Source of the DNA: DASXMX01 sp036794395
Lineage (GTDB): Bacteria > Planctomycetota > Phycisphaerae > Tepidisphaerales > Tepidisphaeraceae
Direction of reading: 5' to 3'
NCBI GenBank assembly: GCA_036794395.1
Contig: DAIRGS010000016.1
Location: 1 to 43,986 of the forward strand
DNA: 43,986 bases
The notes under the pieces are model-generated. The model made no database searches, was not told the DNA's origin, and saw only the letters and a list, made by a program, of their open reading frames with translations. Position 1 is the stretch's first letter; each line of letters begins with the position of its first letter. Positions 22,727 to 30,850 of the stretch are shown here, one piece after another. The position numbers and the translations under genes were made by a program.

Positions 22727-24970
22727 ATGAGTTCCGAAAAGCGGTCTAAAGATAAGAGTAACACACACTTCTGGCGAGCCTGCGGGTTCCTATACCCCTA
22801 TCGCGGCTATGTGCTGATCTCAGTCGTATGCGCAATCTTCGTAAGCGGCGCGTTTGCCGGGGGGCTCGGCACGATGGTCCCCATCATGCGCGTGTTCCTC
22901 AACGGGGACACGATTCAATCGTGGGTGGATCGCACGATCGCACAACGCCGATTGGGCGTGAGCTTCGCCGATCGCAATGACGAGCTTTTCGTTGCGCGCG
23001 TCGAACCGAAGGGCCAGGCAGCGCTGGCTGGCCTTAAAGATGGGGATGTTGTGAGCACGCCGCAGAACAACGTCAGGAAGACGTTGCATCAGATCGCCGA
23101 CTCGGCCAATGCGTCCATCAATCTGACGTCCGCCAATGGCGGCGCGACATCGGTCGTCAACGCGAAATTGCCCGCCAACCCCTGGTACTGGGAGGCGCTG
23201 CGGCGGATTGCCGAGCGGTTTCCGGAAAACCCCGTGAAGGCGATCGCGCTGGTGCTGGGGATCGTGATTTTGCTGGCGGTGTTCAGCAACGTGCTTTCGT
23301 TTTTCCAGGAATACCTTTCGGACAAAGCGGCGGTATTGGCCGTCAACGACATTCGCCGGCGGCTTTATGACCACGTGCTGCACATTCCCTTGAGCCACTT
23401 CGGGCTTAAAGGAACCAGTGATGTTACGAGCCGGCTGACGCAGGATGCGCAGAATCTGAACGAGGGGTTTAAGACGGTGCTCGGGCAGAGCATTCAGGAA
23501 CCGATTAAAGCAGGGATGGCGCTGTTCGTCGCGCTGATCGTCAGTTGGAAGCTGACGCTTTTCATCATCCTCGTCCTTCCCGTGATGCTCGCGATCGTCA
23601 AGAAATTTGGAAAGAAAATGCGCCGCACCAGCAAGAAGGCAATGCTCAACTCGGCGAGCATGCTGGGACAGATCGAAGGGTCATTGATGGGGATTCGCGT
23701 CGTGAAAGGTGCCTCCGCCGAGCGATTCGAACGGCGGCGCTATTCCACCATAATGCAAAAACTGGTCGGCCAGCAGCTTCGGATGAGCAAAATCGATGCG
23801 TTTACCGAACCCACCATGGCGACCCTGTCCCTCATCCTGGTGTCGGTCGTTGTCCTCGTGGCGGCCCACATGGTCCTAATATCGAATACCCTCCAGAAGG
23901 AGCACTTTTTTCTCGTGATGGGCTGTCTAGCGGCCATCGGCGATTCACTTCGGCGCGTCAGCAAAGTAAATAATGTCCTTCAACGCTCCAACGCAGCCGC
24001 CACGCGGATCTTTGAGGTATTGGATCTCCCGATTGAACGCGGACGCGGTCGCGGAGGCAATGGAAATGGCCGCAACCCAATAGGCGCGCCGCTGCACCCC
24101 CGTCCGACAGCGCCGGAAATCGCCGCCAGCGTTGAACTTGAGACGCCCTTTGTTGTGCGTCGAATCAAGCTCCCTCCAATCCAAAAAGGGATTACTTTTG
24201 AAGACATCACCTTCGCCTATCCCAATTCGTCGAGCCCTGCGTTGCGCGAGGTGAGTCTGACTGTCCCACGGGGAAAATGCATCGCCGTGGTGGGGCGCAA
24301 TGGAAGTGGCAAGACGACGCTGCTCGCGCTGCTGCCGCGGTTTTACGATCCGCAACAGGGCCGCATCCTGATCGACGGCGTGGATATCCGCCACGCCACG
24401 CTGCGCTCGCTGCGCGGCCAAATCAGCATCGTAACCCAGGACTCGGTGATCTTTCCCGGCACAATCGCGCAGAACATCGCGTATGGCCACCCATTGTCTC
24501 AATTCGGCGAAACGATGCCAGCCGATCTGCGCGAACAAGTCATCGCGGCAGCCAAACAAGCCTACGCCAACGACTTCATTCTCGATAAGCCACAAGGGTA
24601 CGAAACGATATTAGGAGAACTGGGTGGCAGCCTGTCCGGCGGCCAGAAGCAGCGGCTGTGCATCGCTCGCGCGATCTTCCGCAAAGCGCCGATTCTCGTG
24701 CTAGATGAAGCCACCAGCCAGGTGGACGCCGAGAGCGAAGAGCTGATTCAAAAGGCCATCGAGGGCCTCATTCACGAGCGGACCACGTTCGTCATCGCGC
24801 ACCGCATCAGCACGATTCGTAGCGCCGATGAAATCGTCGTGATGGACCGTGGCCGGATTGTTGGCCAGGGCAAGCACGAGGAGTTGCTGGCGACCAACGA
24901 GACGTATCAGCAACTGGTCGAGCGGCAGTTGTTTGCATTGCCCACGCCAGTGGGAATGCGGGAAACGTAG
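22727..24970 (+). CDS. MsbA-like ABC exporter with PDZ-like insertion
   Basis: A 747-residue half-transporter, larger than the usual ~580-600. TM1 lies at about 28-55. A ~75-residue soluble segment at 75-148 (RRLGVSFADR ... VARVEPKGQAALAGLKDGDVV) has PDZ-domain character and would lie outside the cytoplasm, between TM1 and TM2. The rest of the membrane domain runs to ~410. A Gly/Arg/Pro-rich linker (~437-485) leads to the ATPase: Walker A GRNGSGKTT at 523-531, signature LSGGQ at 636-640, Walker B ILVLDE at 656-661, H-loop His692. MsbA-type proteins flip lipid A or other lipids and glycans. Its cargo is unknown. It is transcribed alone, divergent from the DegT gene. Confidence 0.92.
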   Translation: MSSEKRSKDKSNTHFWRACGFLYPYRGYVLISVVCAIFVSGAFAGGLGTMVPIMRVFLNGDTIQSWVDRTIAQRRLGVSFADRNDELFVARVEPKGQAALAGLKDGDVVSTPQNNVRKTLHQIADSANASINLTSANGGATSVVNAKLPANPWYWEALRRIAERFPENPVKAIALVLGIVILLAVFSNVLSFFQEYLSDKAAVLAVNDIRRRLYDHVLHIPLSHFGLKGTSDVTSRLTQDAQNLNEGFKTVLGQSIQEPIKAGMALFVALIVSWKLTLFIILVLPVMLAIVKKFGKKMRRTSKKAMLNSASMLGQIEGSLMGIRVVKGASAERFERRRYSTIMQKLVGQQLRMSKIDAFTEPTMATLSLILVSVVVLVAAHMVLISNTLQKEHFFLVMGCLAAIGDSLRRVSKVNNVLQRSNAAATRIFEVLDLPIERGRGRGGNGNGRNPIGAPLHPRPTAPEIAASVELETPFVVRRIKLPPIQKGITFEDITFAYPNSSSPALREVSLTVPRGKCIAVVGRNGSGKTTLLALLPRFYDPQQGRILIDGVDIRHATLRSLRGQISIVTQDSVIFPGTIAQNIAYGHPLSQFGETMPADLREQVIAAAKQAYANDFILDKPQGYETILGELGGSLSGGQKQRLCIARAIFRKAPILVLDEATSQVDAESEELIQKAIEGLIHERTTFVIAHRISTIRSADEIVVMDRGRIVGQGKHEELLATNETYQQLVERQLFALPTPVGMRET

Positions 24971-25042
24971 GACGTCAAAGACGTAAAACGTAAAATGTGA
25001 TGAATGCGCCGCGGTGGGGGACCCTTCGGAATTCGCCTTCTC

Positions 25043-25187
25043 GTAGGGGCGGACCCCCGTGTCCGCCCTATTGCCCGCGCCCTCATTAAGGGGGACAAAA
25101 CCCATCGAAAAATGTCAGGTCCGTGTCAGCATCTATTCCAATTCACATCATCCGGCCATCAGGGCGGACACGGGGGTCCGCCCCTAC
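25043..25187. repeat. Inverted repeat with perfect 27-bp arms (GGGGCGGACCCCCGTGTCC family)
   Basis: GTAGGGGCGGACCCCCGTGT... at 25043-25069 is matched by its exact reverse complement at 25161-25187, with a ~91-base spacer. A partial copy of the arm (GGTCCGCCCCTAC) occurs at about 316-327. It lies in the 250-base space between the ABC exporter and the convergent PQQ-propeller gene; no gene is present there. Confidence 0.9.
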
Positions 25188-25220
25188 ATGATGCGCTCCC
25201 GCGGTGACCTCGCAAACGCA

Positions 25221-26528
25221 TTATTTTGTCCCCCCGACGCTGACAAGGTGCGTGTAGGTGCGGACATACATTTTGCCGTTGGCGATGGCAGGAGTGGTTG
25301 AGAGAGGGGGGTGATGCTGATTGGGGTCTTCGAAATTGAGCGGAGTGCGGGCGAGCAGCTTGAACGTGTCGGCGACCGCGATCACGTACATTTCGCCTTC
25401 CTTGGATTCGACGAAGATCTTATCCCGCGCGCAAACCAGCGAGCCGAAGAAGTTCCCGTCGAGCCGTTCGGTCCAGATCGTGTCGCCCGTGGCGGGCTTG
25501 AGGCAGCGCATGACGCCGTTGTCGGTGATGTAGAAGAGCAGACCGTTCTTCACAATCGACGTGGGGACATATGGAACGCCTTTTTTCAGGATGAAGGCGC
25601 TCGTGGCGGTCTGGCCATCGTCGGAGGGTTTGGCGGCGGCAAATTCGTGGCCCATCGGACCATCGCCGCAGGAACCGTAAATCAGTCCATCGGCGATATA
25701 AGGCGATGCGACCGCGCGGGCATCAAAGACCTTGGGCAGTTCCCAGATCAACCGGCCAGTCTGGGGTTCGACGCCCGAGAAGCCATGCGCTTTGCTGGTG
25801 AAGATGATCTGAGGCGGGCCATCCTTGGGTTGGAACACACACGGCGTGGAGGCTGAAAATTTATCCGTCTTGCCGCGGGGAATTTTCCAGACGATTTTGC
25901 CCGTCTTGGCGTCGAGGGCGAACAAAAAGCTTTCGGGGCCTTCCTGATCGTCCGTGATGTAGACGAGATTGCCAAAAACCATCGGCGACTGCCCGCCGCC
26001 ATGCTGGCTGACGAACGCGCCAAGATCGCGTTTCCAGATTTCGTTGCCGTCGTGATCGAGCGCCAGCGCGCTCAATTCTTCCGGCGTGCTCCAGCAAATG
26101 TAAATGTTCTTTTCATCGGCGGCCACCGAGTTGCTGGCGAAGCTGTTGTATTCGTGAATCTTGTAGGTGCGGGCGGGATAGGTCTTCGTCCAGCGGATCG
26201 AGCCATCGGGCGCGTTGACGCAAACCACCATGCGCTCGCCCGTCTGGTCGTTGGCGCAGAGAAGGAAGATGCGGTCTTTGTAGACGATTGGGGACGAGTT
26301 CCCGCCGCCGGGGAGGGCGGTTTTCCAGTTGTAGGACTTGTCGGTCCATTCCGAGGGAATATCGGCATCGCTCAGACCTGAGCCGTTGGGGCCGCGGAAG
26401 CGCGTCCATTGGGATTGGTCAGAGAGAATGCTGGATGCGGGCGGCGCGGGAGGCGACTGGGCCGGCAGGTGAGAAGCAAGTGCAAGAAGGGCCAGCGCGC
26501 CCAGACGGAGAGAGAGGGTGGTATTCAC
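25221..26528 (-). CDS. Exported PQQ-like beta-propeller repeat protein
   Basis: A 435-residue protein. Starting at GTG 26528, residues ~5-24 form a signal peptide (LRLGALALLALASHLPAQ). The rest is a PQQ/Trp-docking type propeller: QWTRFRGPNGSGLSD, then repeated blades such as GNSSPIVYKDRIFLLCA, GQSPMVFGNLVYITD, LFALDAKTGKIVWKIP and CLKPATGDTIWTERL. Proteins of this kind, with the FRGPNGSG opening, are abundant in planctomycetes. The blades resemble quinoprotein dehydrogenases and BamB, but no catalytic residues are identifiable. The earlier in-frame start at 26615 lacks signal character. No clear ribosome site is seen. Confidence 0.88.
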   Translation of the reverse strand: MNTTLSLRLGALALLALASHLPAQSPPAPPASSILSDQSQWTRFRGPNGSGLSDADIPSEWTDKSYNWKTALPGGGNSSPIVYKDRIFLLCANDQTGERMVVCVNAPDGSIRWTKTYPARTYKIHEYNSFASNSVAADEKNIYICWSTPEELSALALDHDGNEIWKRDLGAFVSQHGGGQSPMVFGNLVYITDDQEGPESFLFALDAKTGKIVWKIPRGKTDKFSASTPCVFQPKDGPPQIIFTSKAHGFSGVEPQTGRLIWELPKVFDARAVASPYIADGLIYGSCGDGPMGHEFAAAKPSDDGQTATSAFILKKGVPYVPTSIVKNGLLFYITDNGVMRCLKPATGDTIWTERLDGNFFGSLVCARDKIFVESKEGEMYVIAVADTFKLLARTPLNFEDPNQHHPPLSTTPAIANGKMYVRTYTHLVSVGGTK

Positions 26529-26614
26529 AGGGTAGTACGATATCCGTGGTGTGGAGGTGGGGGCAAGATAAAAGCGACAAGTCGTTTTGAACGTGGGGTG
26601 ATTGCTGCCACCCA

Positions 26615-26740
26615 AATCCTCTTACTCCTACTCTTATCTCCTAATCCTAATCCTAATCCTAATCCTGGCAGCAAGCCGTTGAGATTAGGATTAAGATTAG
26701 GAGTACGAGTAAGAGTAAGATTAGGATTAAGATTAAGATT
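26615..26740. repeat. Degenerate AATCCT/AGGATT inverted array
   Basis: The left part is a run of CTAATC-type hexamers (four consecutive CCTAAT units after CTCTTACTCCTACTC). After a short spacer (GGCAGCAAGCCGTTGA) the right part is its inverted, slightly diverged mirror (GATTAGGATTAAGATTAGG, GTACGAGTAAGAGTAAG). The resemblance to telomere repeats is superficial. It separates the PQQ protein gene from prmC, which are transcribed divergently. Confidence 0.85.
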
Positions 26741-26799
26741 GGGAAGAATGGAAGGGGGAGGCTTGGATTCTTGCACAGTCTCACTAGAATCCCCCGGCG

Positions 26800-27687
26800 A
26801 TGTCCGAAGGCGGGATATGGACAGTCCGGCGGATCCTGGAGTGGACGAGCGGTTTTTTCAAACGAAAGAACGTCGAACCCGCGCGGTTGTCCGCTGAATT
26901 AATTCTGGCCCATATTCTGGGCGTCGCACGGATCAAGCTTTACACCGATTACGAACGGGAACTGTCCGAAAAGGACCTGGCGGCCTGCCGGGAGCTGGTC
27001 AAGCGGGCCGGCGAGCAGGAACCCATCGCCTACCTGACCGGCAAAGCGCCGTTCTTCAATCTCGAGTTTGAGGTCACCCGCGATGTACTGATTCCCCGGC
27101 CCGATACCGAAACGGTCGTCGAAAACGTCCTTCAGTTTGTCCGGCATCAGGGCGGATTTGAGTCGCCTCGGGTTCTGGATCTGTGTACCGGCAGCGGGTG
27201 CATCGCCGCGGCAATCGCATACCACCTCAAGACCGCGGTCGTCACCGCCACCGATATCAGCGAGCCGGCCGTGGCGGTAGCGCGGAAGAATATCGAGCGC
27301 CTCGGTCTTAGCGGACGGGTGCTGGTCGAACAGGGGGATTTATTTGAGCCGCTGGAGCGGATGGTGGACATTCAGCCCTTCGATTTAATCGTGGCCAATC
27401 CCCCTTACATCCCGACGGCGCAGCTACAGACGTTGGACCGCAGCGTGAAGGAATATGAGCCGCTGGGCGCGTTGGATGGCGGCTTGGACGGATTGGTGAT
27501 CCACCGGCGAATTCTGGCCGATGCCCCCGCCCGACTCGTAGCTGGCGGGCGAATTTATCTGGAGATCGCGTTCGATCAGGGGGAACTGGCCGGGCAGGTC
27601 ATGGCCGAATACCCGGCGTTTGATGAGGTGCGGATTCTAAAAGATTATGGGGGGCGGGACCGGGTCATCACGGCCAGACGCAAATAG
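26800..27687 (+). CDS. prmC: Release factor glutamine methyltransferase
   Basis: A 295-residue SAM-dependent enzyme that methylates the GGQ glutamine of release factors RF1/RF2. The N-terminal helical domain (1-90) ends with EPIAYLTGKAPFFNLEFEV, then the family-specific VLIPRPDTETVVE. The SAM site is VLDLCTGSGCIAAAIA, the catalytic motif IVANPPYIP binds the glutamine, and KEYEPLGALDGGLDGL follows. All are intact. prfA, the usual upstream neighbour, is absent; the gene stands alone after the AATCCT array. The ATG at 26800 gives the family length. Confidence 0.96.
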   Translation: MSEGGIWTVRRILEWTSGFFKRKNVEPARLSAELILAHILGVARIKLYTDYERELSEKDLAACRELVKRAGEQEPIAYLTGKAPFFNLEFEVTRDVLIPRPDTETVVENVLQFVRHQGGFESPRVLDLCTGSGCIAAAIAYHLKTAVVTATDISEPAVAVARKNIERLGLSGRVLVEQGDLFEPLERMVDIQPFDLIVANPPYIPTAQLQTLDRSVKEYEPLGALDGGLDGLVIHRRILADAPARLVAGGRIYLEIAFDQGELAGQVMAEYPAFDEVRILKDYGGRDRVITARRK

Positions 27688-27863
27688 GACCGCAGGAATT
27701 GGCCATTTCCATCCGATCTATAACAAGAACCCGAGGAAGGGTAGGTACGTAACTGGCTTGAATTGTCCAAGCCGCGATGAATTGCGGTTTGGCGGGCCTC
27801 GATTTAGATTATTTTGCCTGCGGCAATGGATTGCCGCCCATTTCGCTGGCGGAAGGAGCCGTT

Positions 27864-28826
27864 GTGCTTCGATTATTCCCGGTGTCGGTTGTCATCCTTG
27901 GCTTGATTCTACTGCGACTTTGTTATGTGCACGGGGTGTTTGTCGGGGCGCAAACAGTGGGCGATGGCAGGGCTGCGGGGCCAGTGAACTTCACACCAGG
28001 TAGTTCGACAGACCTGGAGGATGTAACGCCCGATCGGAAAAAGTGGATCGACAACATGGCGCGGGAAGCCCTGACGGCGCCGACGCCCGAAGCACGATCG
28101 GCGGCGGCGTTGGCAACGGCGGATCAATCGACTTCGAAAATCGCGCAAATGCTGCGATCCGTCAATGCCGCTGAAGAAGTGGTGATGGAAAACTTATCGC
28201 AGGCGGACACGACCGGATTCAAGGCGACGCGATGTACCCCACGGGGAGAACGCGTTCGCTATTCAATTGACCTGACGCAAGGGAGTCTGAAGTCGACCAA
28301 CGGGCAGCTTGATGTGGCGATTCGGGGCAATGGAGTCTTTGCCGTGTCGAATCCGGGTTCATTGGGAAACGAGGTCGAATATACGCGGTGTGGTTATTTC
28401 TTCGTCAACAATAAGAACGAACTGGTCGCCGGGATCGGTGATGGATACCGGATGATACCGGCGATCAAGATCCCATCCGGCGTGACGGATATAACCATTG
28501 GCCAGGATGGGACGATTCAGGTCCTGCTTCCGGGCACGGGCACGAAGCAGACCGTGGGCCGGTTGGCGTTGACATGGTTCGTCAATCCATCGGGATTATC
28601 CAGGCAACCCGACGGGCTTCTGATGGCCACGAGCGAATCCGGACCGGCAATTAACGGGTTGCCGGGGGAGAACGGGATGGGTCTGGTTCAGCAGGGTTTT
28701 CTCGAATGCAGCAACGTCGATCTCCCGACCGAGCAAATGCGATTGAAGTTCCTGCACAACTGGCGGGCGGCGCTGGATGAAGCGCTGGTCGGGAATGGCC
28801 GTAGAGGCGTCGCAAGCACGAACTAA
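27864..28826 (+). CDS. FlgG/FlgF-like rod protein homologue with N-terminal signal anchor
   Basis: A 320-residue protein. Residues ~2-25 are hydrophobic (LFPVSVVILGLILLRLCYV), followed by a ~80-residue hydrophilic spacer. From about residue 110 it follows flagellar hook-basal-body proteins: VVMENLSQADTTGFKATR (cf. ISNNLANVNTTGFK), LTQGSLKSTNGQLDVAIRGNGVFAV, AIKIPSGVTDITIGQDGTIQV, VNPSGLSRQPDGLLMAT and GLVQQGFLECSNVDLPTEQM. True FlgG has no signal anchor, and its C-terminus ends with a QRAYEANSK-type helix; here that is FLHNWRAALDEAL. GTG at 27864 is chosen because GGAAGGAG lies 5 bases upstream. No other flagellar gene is in the window. Probably a divergent or repurposed rod protein. Confidence 0.75.
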   Translation: MLRLFPVSVVILGLILLRLCYVHGVFVGAQTVGDGRAAGPVNFTPGSSTDLEDVTPDRKKWIDNMAREALTAPTPEARSAAALATADQSTSKIAQMLRSVNAAEEVVMENLSQADTTGFKATRCTPRGERVRYSIDLTQGSLKSTNGQLDVAIRGNGVFAVSNPGSLGNEVEYTRCGYFFVNNKNELVAGIGDGYRMIPAIKIPSGVTDITIGQDGTIQVLLPGTGTKQTVGRLALTWFVNPSGLSRQPDGLLMATSESGPAINGLPGENGMGLVQQGFLECSNVDLPTEQMRLKFLHNWRAALDEALVGNGRRGVASTN

Positions 28827-28972
28827 TCAAAAAAAAGGGAATGCAATCACGGAGACCCGGCGGCGCTTTCGACACACGGGATTACCAAGAAGGCGCGAAG
28901 ACACGAAGAAAACAATGGATTAGCACAGAGGCCACAGAGAACACAGAGGGCACAGAGAAATGCAAGAAATAT

Positions 28973-29070
28973 TGCCACAGATGAACACAGATAAACACAG
29001 ATGGAAAGACGGGAAAAGAGCATTTACACCATTCAGAATTTTGCATTTATCTGTGTTCATCTGTGGCAAA
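28973..29070. repeat. CACAGATGAACACAG inverted repeat
   Basis: TTGCCACAGATGAACACAGA... on the left and its perfect reverse complement (23 bp) on the right enclose a ~50-base spacer. A related single arm lies at 34633-34665 over the end of pyrD. Just upstream (28924-28960) is a further run of CACAGAG units. Together these fill the 28827-29075 gap; no gene is visible. Confidence 0.9.
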
Positions 29071-29075
29071 TGGAA

Positions 29076-29690
29076 TTAACGAGTTAGCTTCGTGGCGATT
29101 TCGGTGATGTGTTTTCCCTGGTAGCGGGCGATGGACAGTTCGTTGGCGGAGGGGAGGCGTTCGCCGCGGGTGCCGGCCATGGTGGATGCGCCGTAGGGGG
29201 AGCCGCCGGTGATTTCGTTCATATTCATCAGTTCCTGGCAGGCGTAGGGGACGCCGACGACGACCATGCCCTGATGGAAGAGAAAGGTTTGCATGGAGAT
29301 GAGGGTGGTTTCCTGGCCGCCGTGCTGGGTTGCGGTGGAGGTGAAGATGCTGCCGACTTTTCCAACCAGGGCGCCGGACATCCAATGTTGGCCCGTGGAA
29401 TCGAAGAAGGTTTGCATCTGGGCGCAGGCGCTGCCGTAGCGGGTGGGGGCGCCGATGATGATTGCATCGGCGGCGGGGAGGGTGGCGATGTTGGCGACGG
29501 GGATATGAGCGAATGCCTTTTTCGAATCCATCGCGCCCATTTTTTCCAGAACCGCCTGGGGCAGCGTCTCGGCGACCTGGTACACGTCGACCTGCGAGCC
29601 GGGCACCTGGCGGGCGCCCTCGGCGACGGCTTCGGCCATTTTCCAGAGGTGGCCGTACATGCTGTAGAAGATCACTTGAACCTTTGCCAT
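29076..29690 (-). CDS. wrbA: NAD(P)H:quinone oxidoreductase WrbA
   Basis: A 204-residue flavodoxin-like FMN protein that reduces quinones by two electrons, limiting oxidative stress. Features are VIFYSMYGHLWKMAEAVAEG (phosphate-binding loop), IIIGAPTRYGSACAQMQTFFD, FTSTATQHGGQETTLIS, and GGSPYGASTMAG, all WrbA signatures. AAGGAG sits 7 bases before the ATG at 29690. It follows a MarR regulator on the same strand by 52 bases; the gap holds a sequence matching the operator-like palindrome at the marR start, so MarR control is likely. Confidence 0.95.
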   Translation of the reverse strand: MAKVQVIFYSMYGHLWKMAEAVAEGARQVPGSQVDVYQVAETLPQAVLEKMGAMDSKKAFAHIPVANIATLPAADAIIIGAPTRYGSACAQMQTFFDSTGQHWMSGALVGKVGSIFTSTATQHGGQETTLISMQTFLFHQGMVVVGVPYACQELMNMNEITGGSPYGASTMAGTRGERLPSANELSIARYQGKHITEIATKLTR

Positions 29691-29711
29691 GAGAGGACTC
29701 CTTAAAGAGAT

Positions 29712-29725
29712 GGTTTATATGAACT
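29712..29725. promoter_or_regulatory. Candidate MarR operator before wrbA
   Basis: GGTTTATATGAACT matches the marR upstream palindrome (AGTTTATATGTAAACT) over its GTTTATATG core, with one base fewer before AACT. It is 22 bases before the wrbA start codon. Assignment as an operator is an inference from the repeated motif. Confidence 0.5.
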
Positions 29726-29742
29726 ATGCGTCTACAAAAATA

Positions 29743-30201
29743 TCAACTGGCACAATCAGACGATTCAATTTTGTTAAGCAGGCTATTCAGCCGAGCCTGG
29801 TCGGTGGCGGTCAGCGGGGCCATGCATTGCTCGATCAGGCCCAGATGGATCGGAAACGCCGCCTGTAGCGCCGCCCGACCTTTTGCCGTTAAATGCAAAT
29901 GATTCGCCCGCCGATCATTGGGCGAGGGCTTCCGCTCGACCAATTCCGCGGCTTCCATCCGGTCCAACAACCCGCACACGTTTCCCTTAGTCACCAGCAG
30001 CCGCCCGGCCAATTCCTGCTGGGTGATGCCATCGGACATGCCCAGGTTCGCCAGCACATCAAATTGCGGAAGCGTGATATCGCAATTACTCAAGATCCGA
30101 TCGAGCCGACGCTGAATCTTTTGATAGACCCGTGCCAGCCGGAGCCATGTTTGCAAAGCTTCGGGGCGGGCTTGGGGAAGGGGCGTTGGACGAGACGACA
30201 T
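29743..30201 (-). CDS. MarR family transcriptional regulator
   Basis: A 152-residue winged-helix repressor. The DNA-binding part is ITLPQFDVLANLGMSDGITQ, then QELAGRLLVTKGNVCGLLDRM (recognition helix) and the wing RKPSPNDRRANHLHLTAKG, with the DRR motif typical of MarR. Dimerisation helices are at the ends. It probably represses itself and wrbA in response to a phenolic or oxidative signal; conserved redox cysteines are not obvious (Cys near 40, 86, 124 and 150). The start at 30201 lies at the edge of an 18-bp palindrome with a TATAAA sequence 3 bases upstream and no Shine-Dalgarno, so the message may be leaderless. Confidence 0.92.
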   Translation of the reverse strand: MSSRPTPLPQARPEALQTWLRLARVYQKIQRRLDRILSNCDITLPQFDVLANLGMSDGITQQELAGRLLVTKGNVCGLLDRMEAAELVERKPSPNDRRANHLHLTAKGRAALQAAFPIHLGLIEQCMAPLTATDQARLNSLLNKIESSDCAS

Positions 30202-30218
30202 AGTTTATATGTAAACTA
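30201..30218. promoter_or_regulatory. Candidate MarR operator at the marR promoter
   Basis: TAGTTTATATGTAAACTA is a perfect 7-bp inverted repeat with a 4-base centre. It overlaps the last base of the start codon and contains a -10-like TATAAA on the minus strand, a placement suited to autorepression. The core is repeated before wrbA (29712-29725). Confidence 0.65.
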
Positions 30219-30269
30219 ATTGGGCGGGGTGTGTCAAGACTCATTCTGCCACGCTGAAATCCTCGGCTC

Positions 30270-30352
30270 TTGTCATCCTGGAGCGCAGCTAAGGATCTGT
30301 TCTTCGAGTGGCTACCGGCTATCAGATCCTTCGCTGTGCTCCAGGATGACAA
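30270..30352. repeat. TGTCATCCTG palindromic element, copy B
   Basis: Arms TTGTCATCCTGGAGCGCAGC and ...CTCCAGGATGACAA, with AAGGATCT / AGATCCTT inside and the loop-side sequence GGCTATCAGATCC shared with copy C (34707-34790). It lies between divergent marR and rpsP. Confidence 0.9.
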
Positions 30353-30422
30353 TGAGCGCTCGTCTGATGGAGGATTTCAACAGAGGAGTTTCCTCCGTTA
30401 TTGGCGCGCACAACATGACCCC

Positions 30423-30450
30423 TTGTCAGGGGGTGTGGGTTCGCTATACT
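30423..30450 (+). promoter_or_regulatory. Sigma70-like promoter of rpsP
   Basis: TTGTCA (30423-30428) and TATACT (30445-30450) are separated by 16 bases, giving a leader of about 33 bases before the rpsP ATG. By-eye match to the -35/-10 consensus; the best promoter candidate in the window. Confidence 0.6.
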
Positions 30451-30489
30451 TTCCGATTCGTGTAATTTTGAGATTGCGGAGATAATTCA

Positions 30490-30828
30490 ATGGCCGTGAA
30501 GATTCGATTCAGGCGGATGGGACGCAAGAACCATCCGTTTTACAGACTAAACGCGATCGATTCGCGATCGCCGCGCGATGGGCGCGTGATTGAGGAGCTG
30601 GGTTATTACGATCCCGGGCTTAAGGATCAGACCAAGCAGTTTGTTGTAAAGCTCGATCGGTGCAAGTATTGGCTGGATACCGGCGCGATTCCGTCGCCTA
30701 CGGTTTCGTCGCTTTTGAAAAAGAACGGGCTGGAGCATAAGCAGCTTCGATTGCCGCGTCCGGGTCGGCCGAAGGTGGCTCCGGTAGCACCCGGTAAGAA
30801 GCCAGAGGCTGCACCGGCGGCCTCGTAG
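30490..30828 (+). CDS. rpsP: 30S ribosomal protein bS16
   Basis: A 112-residue 30S protein. The N-terminus AVKIRFRRMGRKNHPFYRL and the segments SPRDGRVIEELGYYDP and YWLDTGAIPSPTVSSLLKKNG are diagnostic of S16. The C-terminal tail is a Pro/Ala/Lys extension beyond the ~80-residue core. GCGGAGA precedes the ATG. It heads the rpsP-trmD-rplS group, with a terminator-like hairpin directly after it and rimM missing from its usual next position. Confidence 0.97.
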   Translation: MAVKIRFRRMGRKNHPFYRLNAIDSRSPRDGRVIEELGYYDPGLKDQTKQFVVKLDRCKYWLDTGAIPSPTVSSLLKKNGLEHKQLRLPRPGRPKVAPVAPGKKPEAAPAAS

Positions 30829-30850
30829 TCGAGAATGCAACGATTTTCCC

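Noticed and set aside
26615..26740. Telomere or CRISPR interpretation of the AATCCT repeats
   Set aside because: The units are degenerate, have no spacers of uniform length, and are mirrored as one inverted repeat; no cas genes are present.
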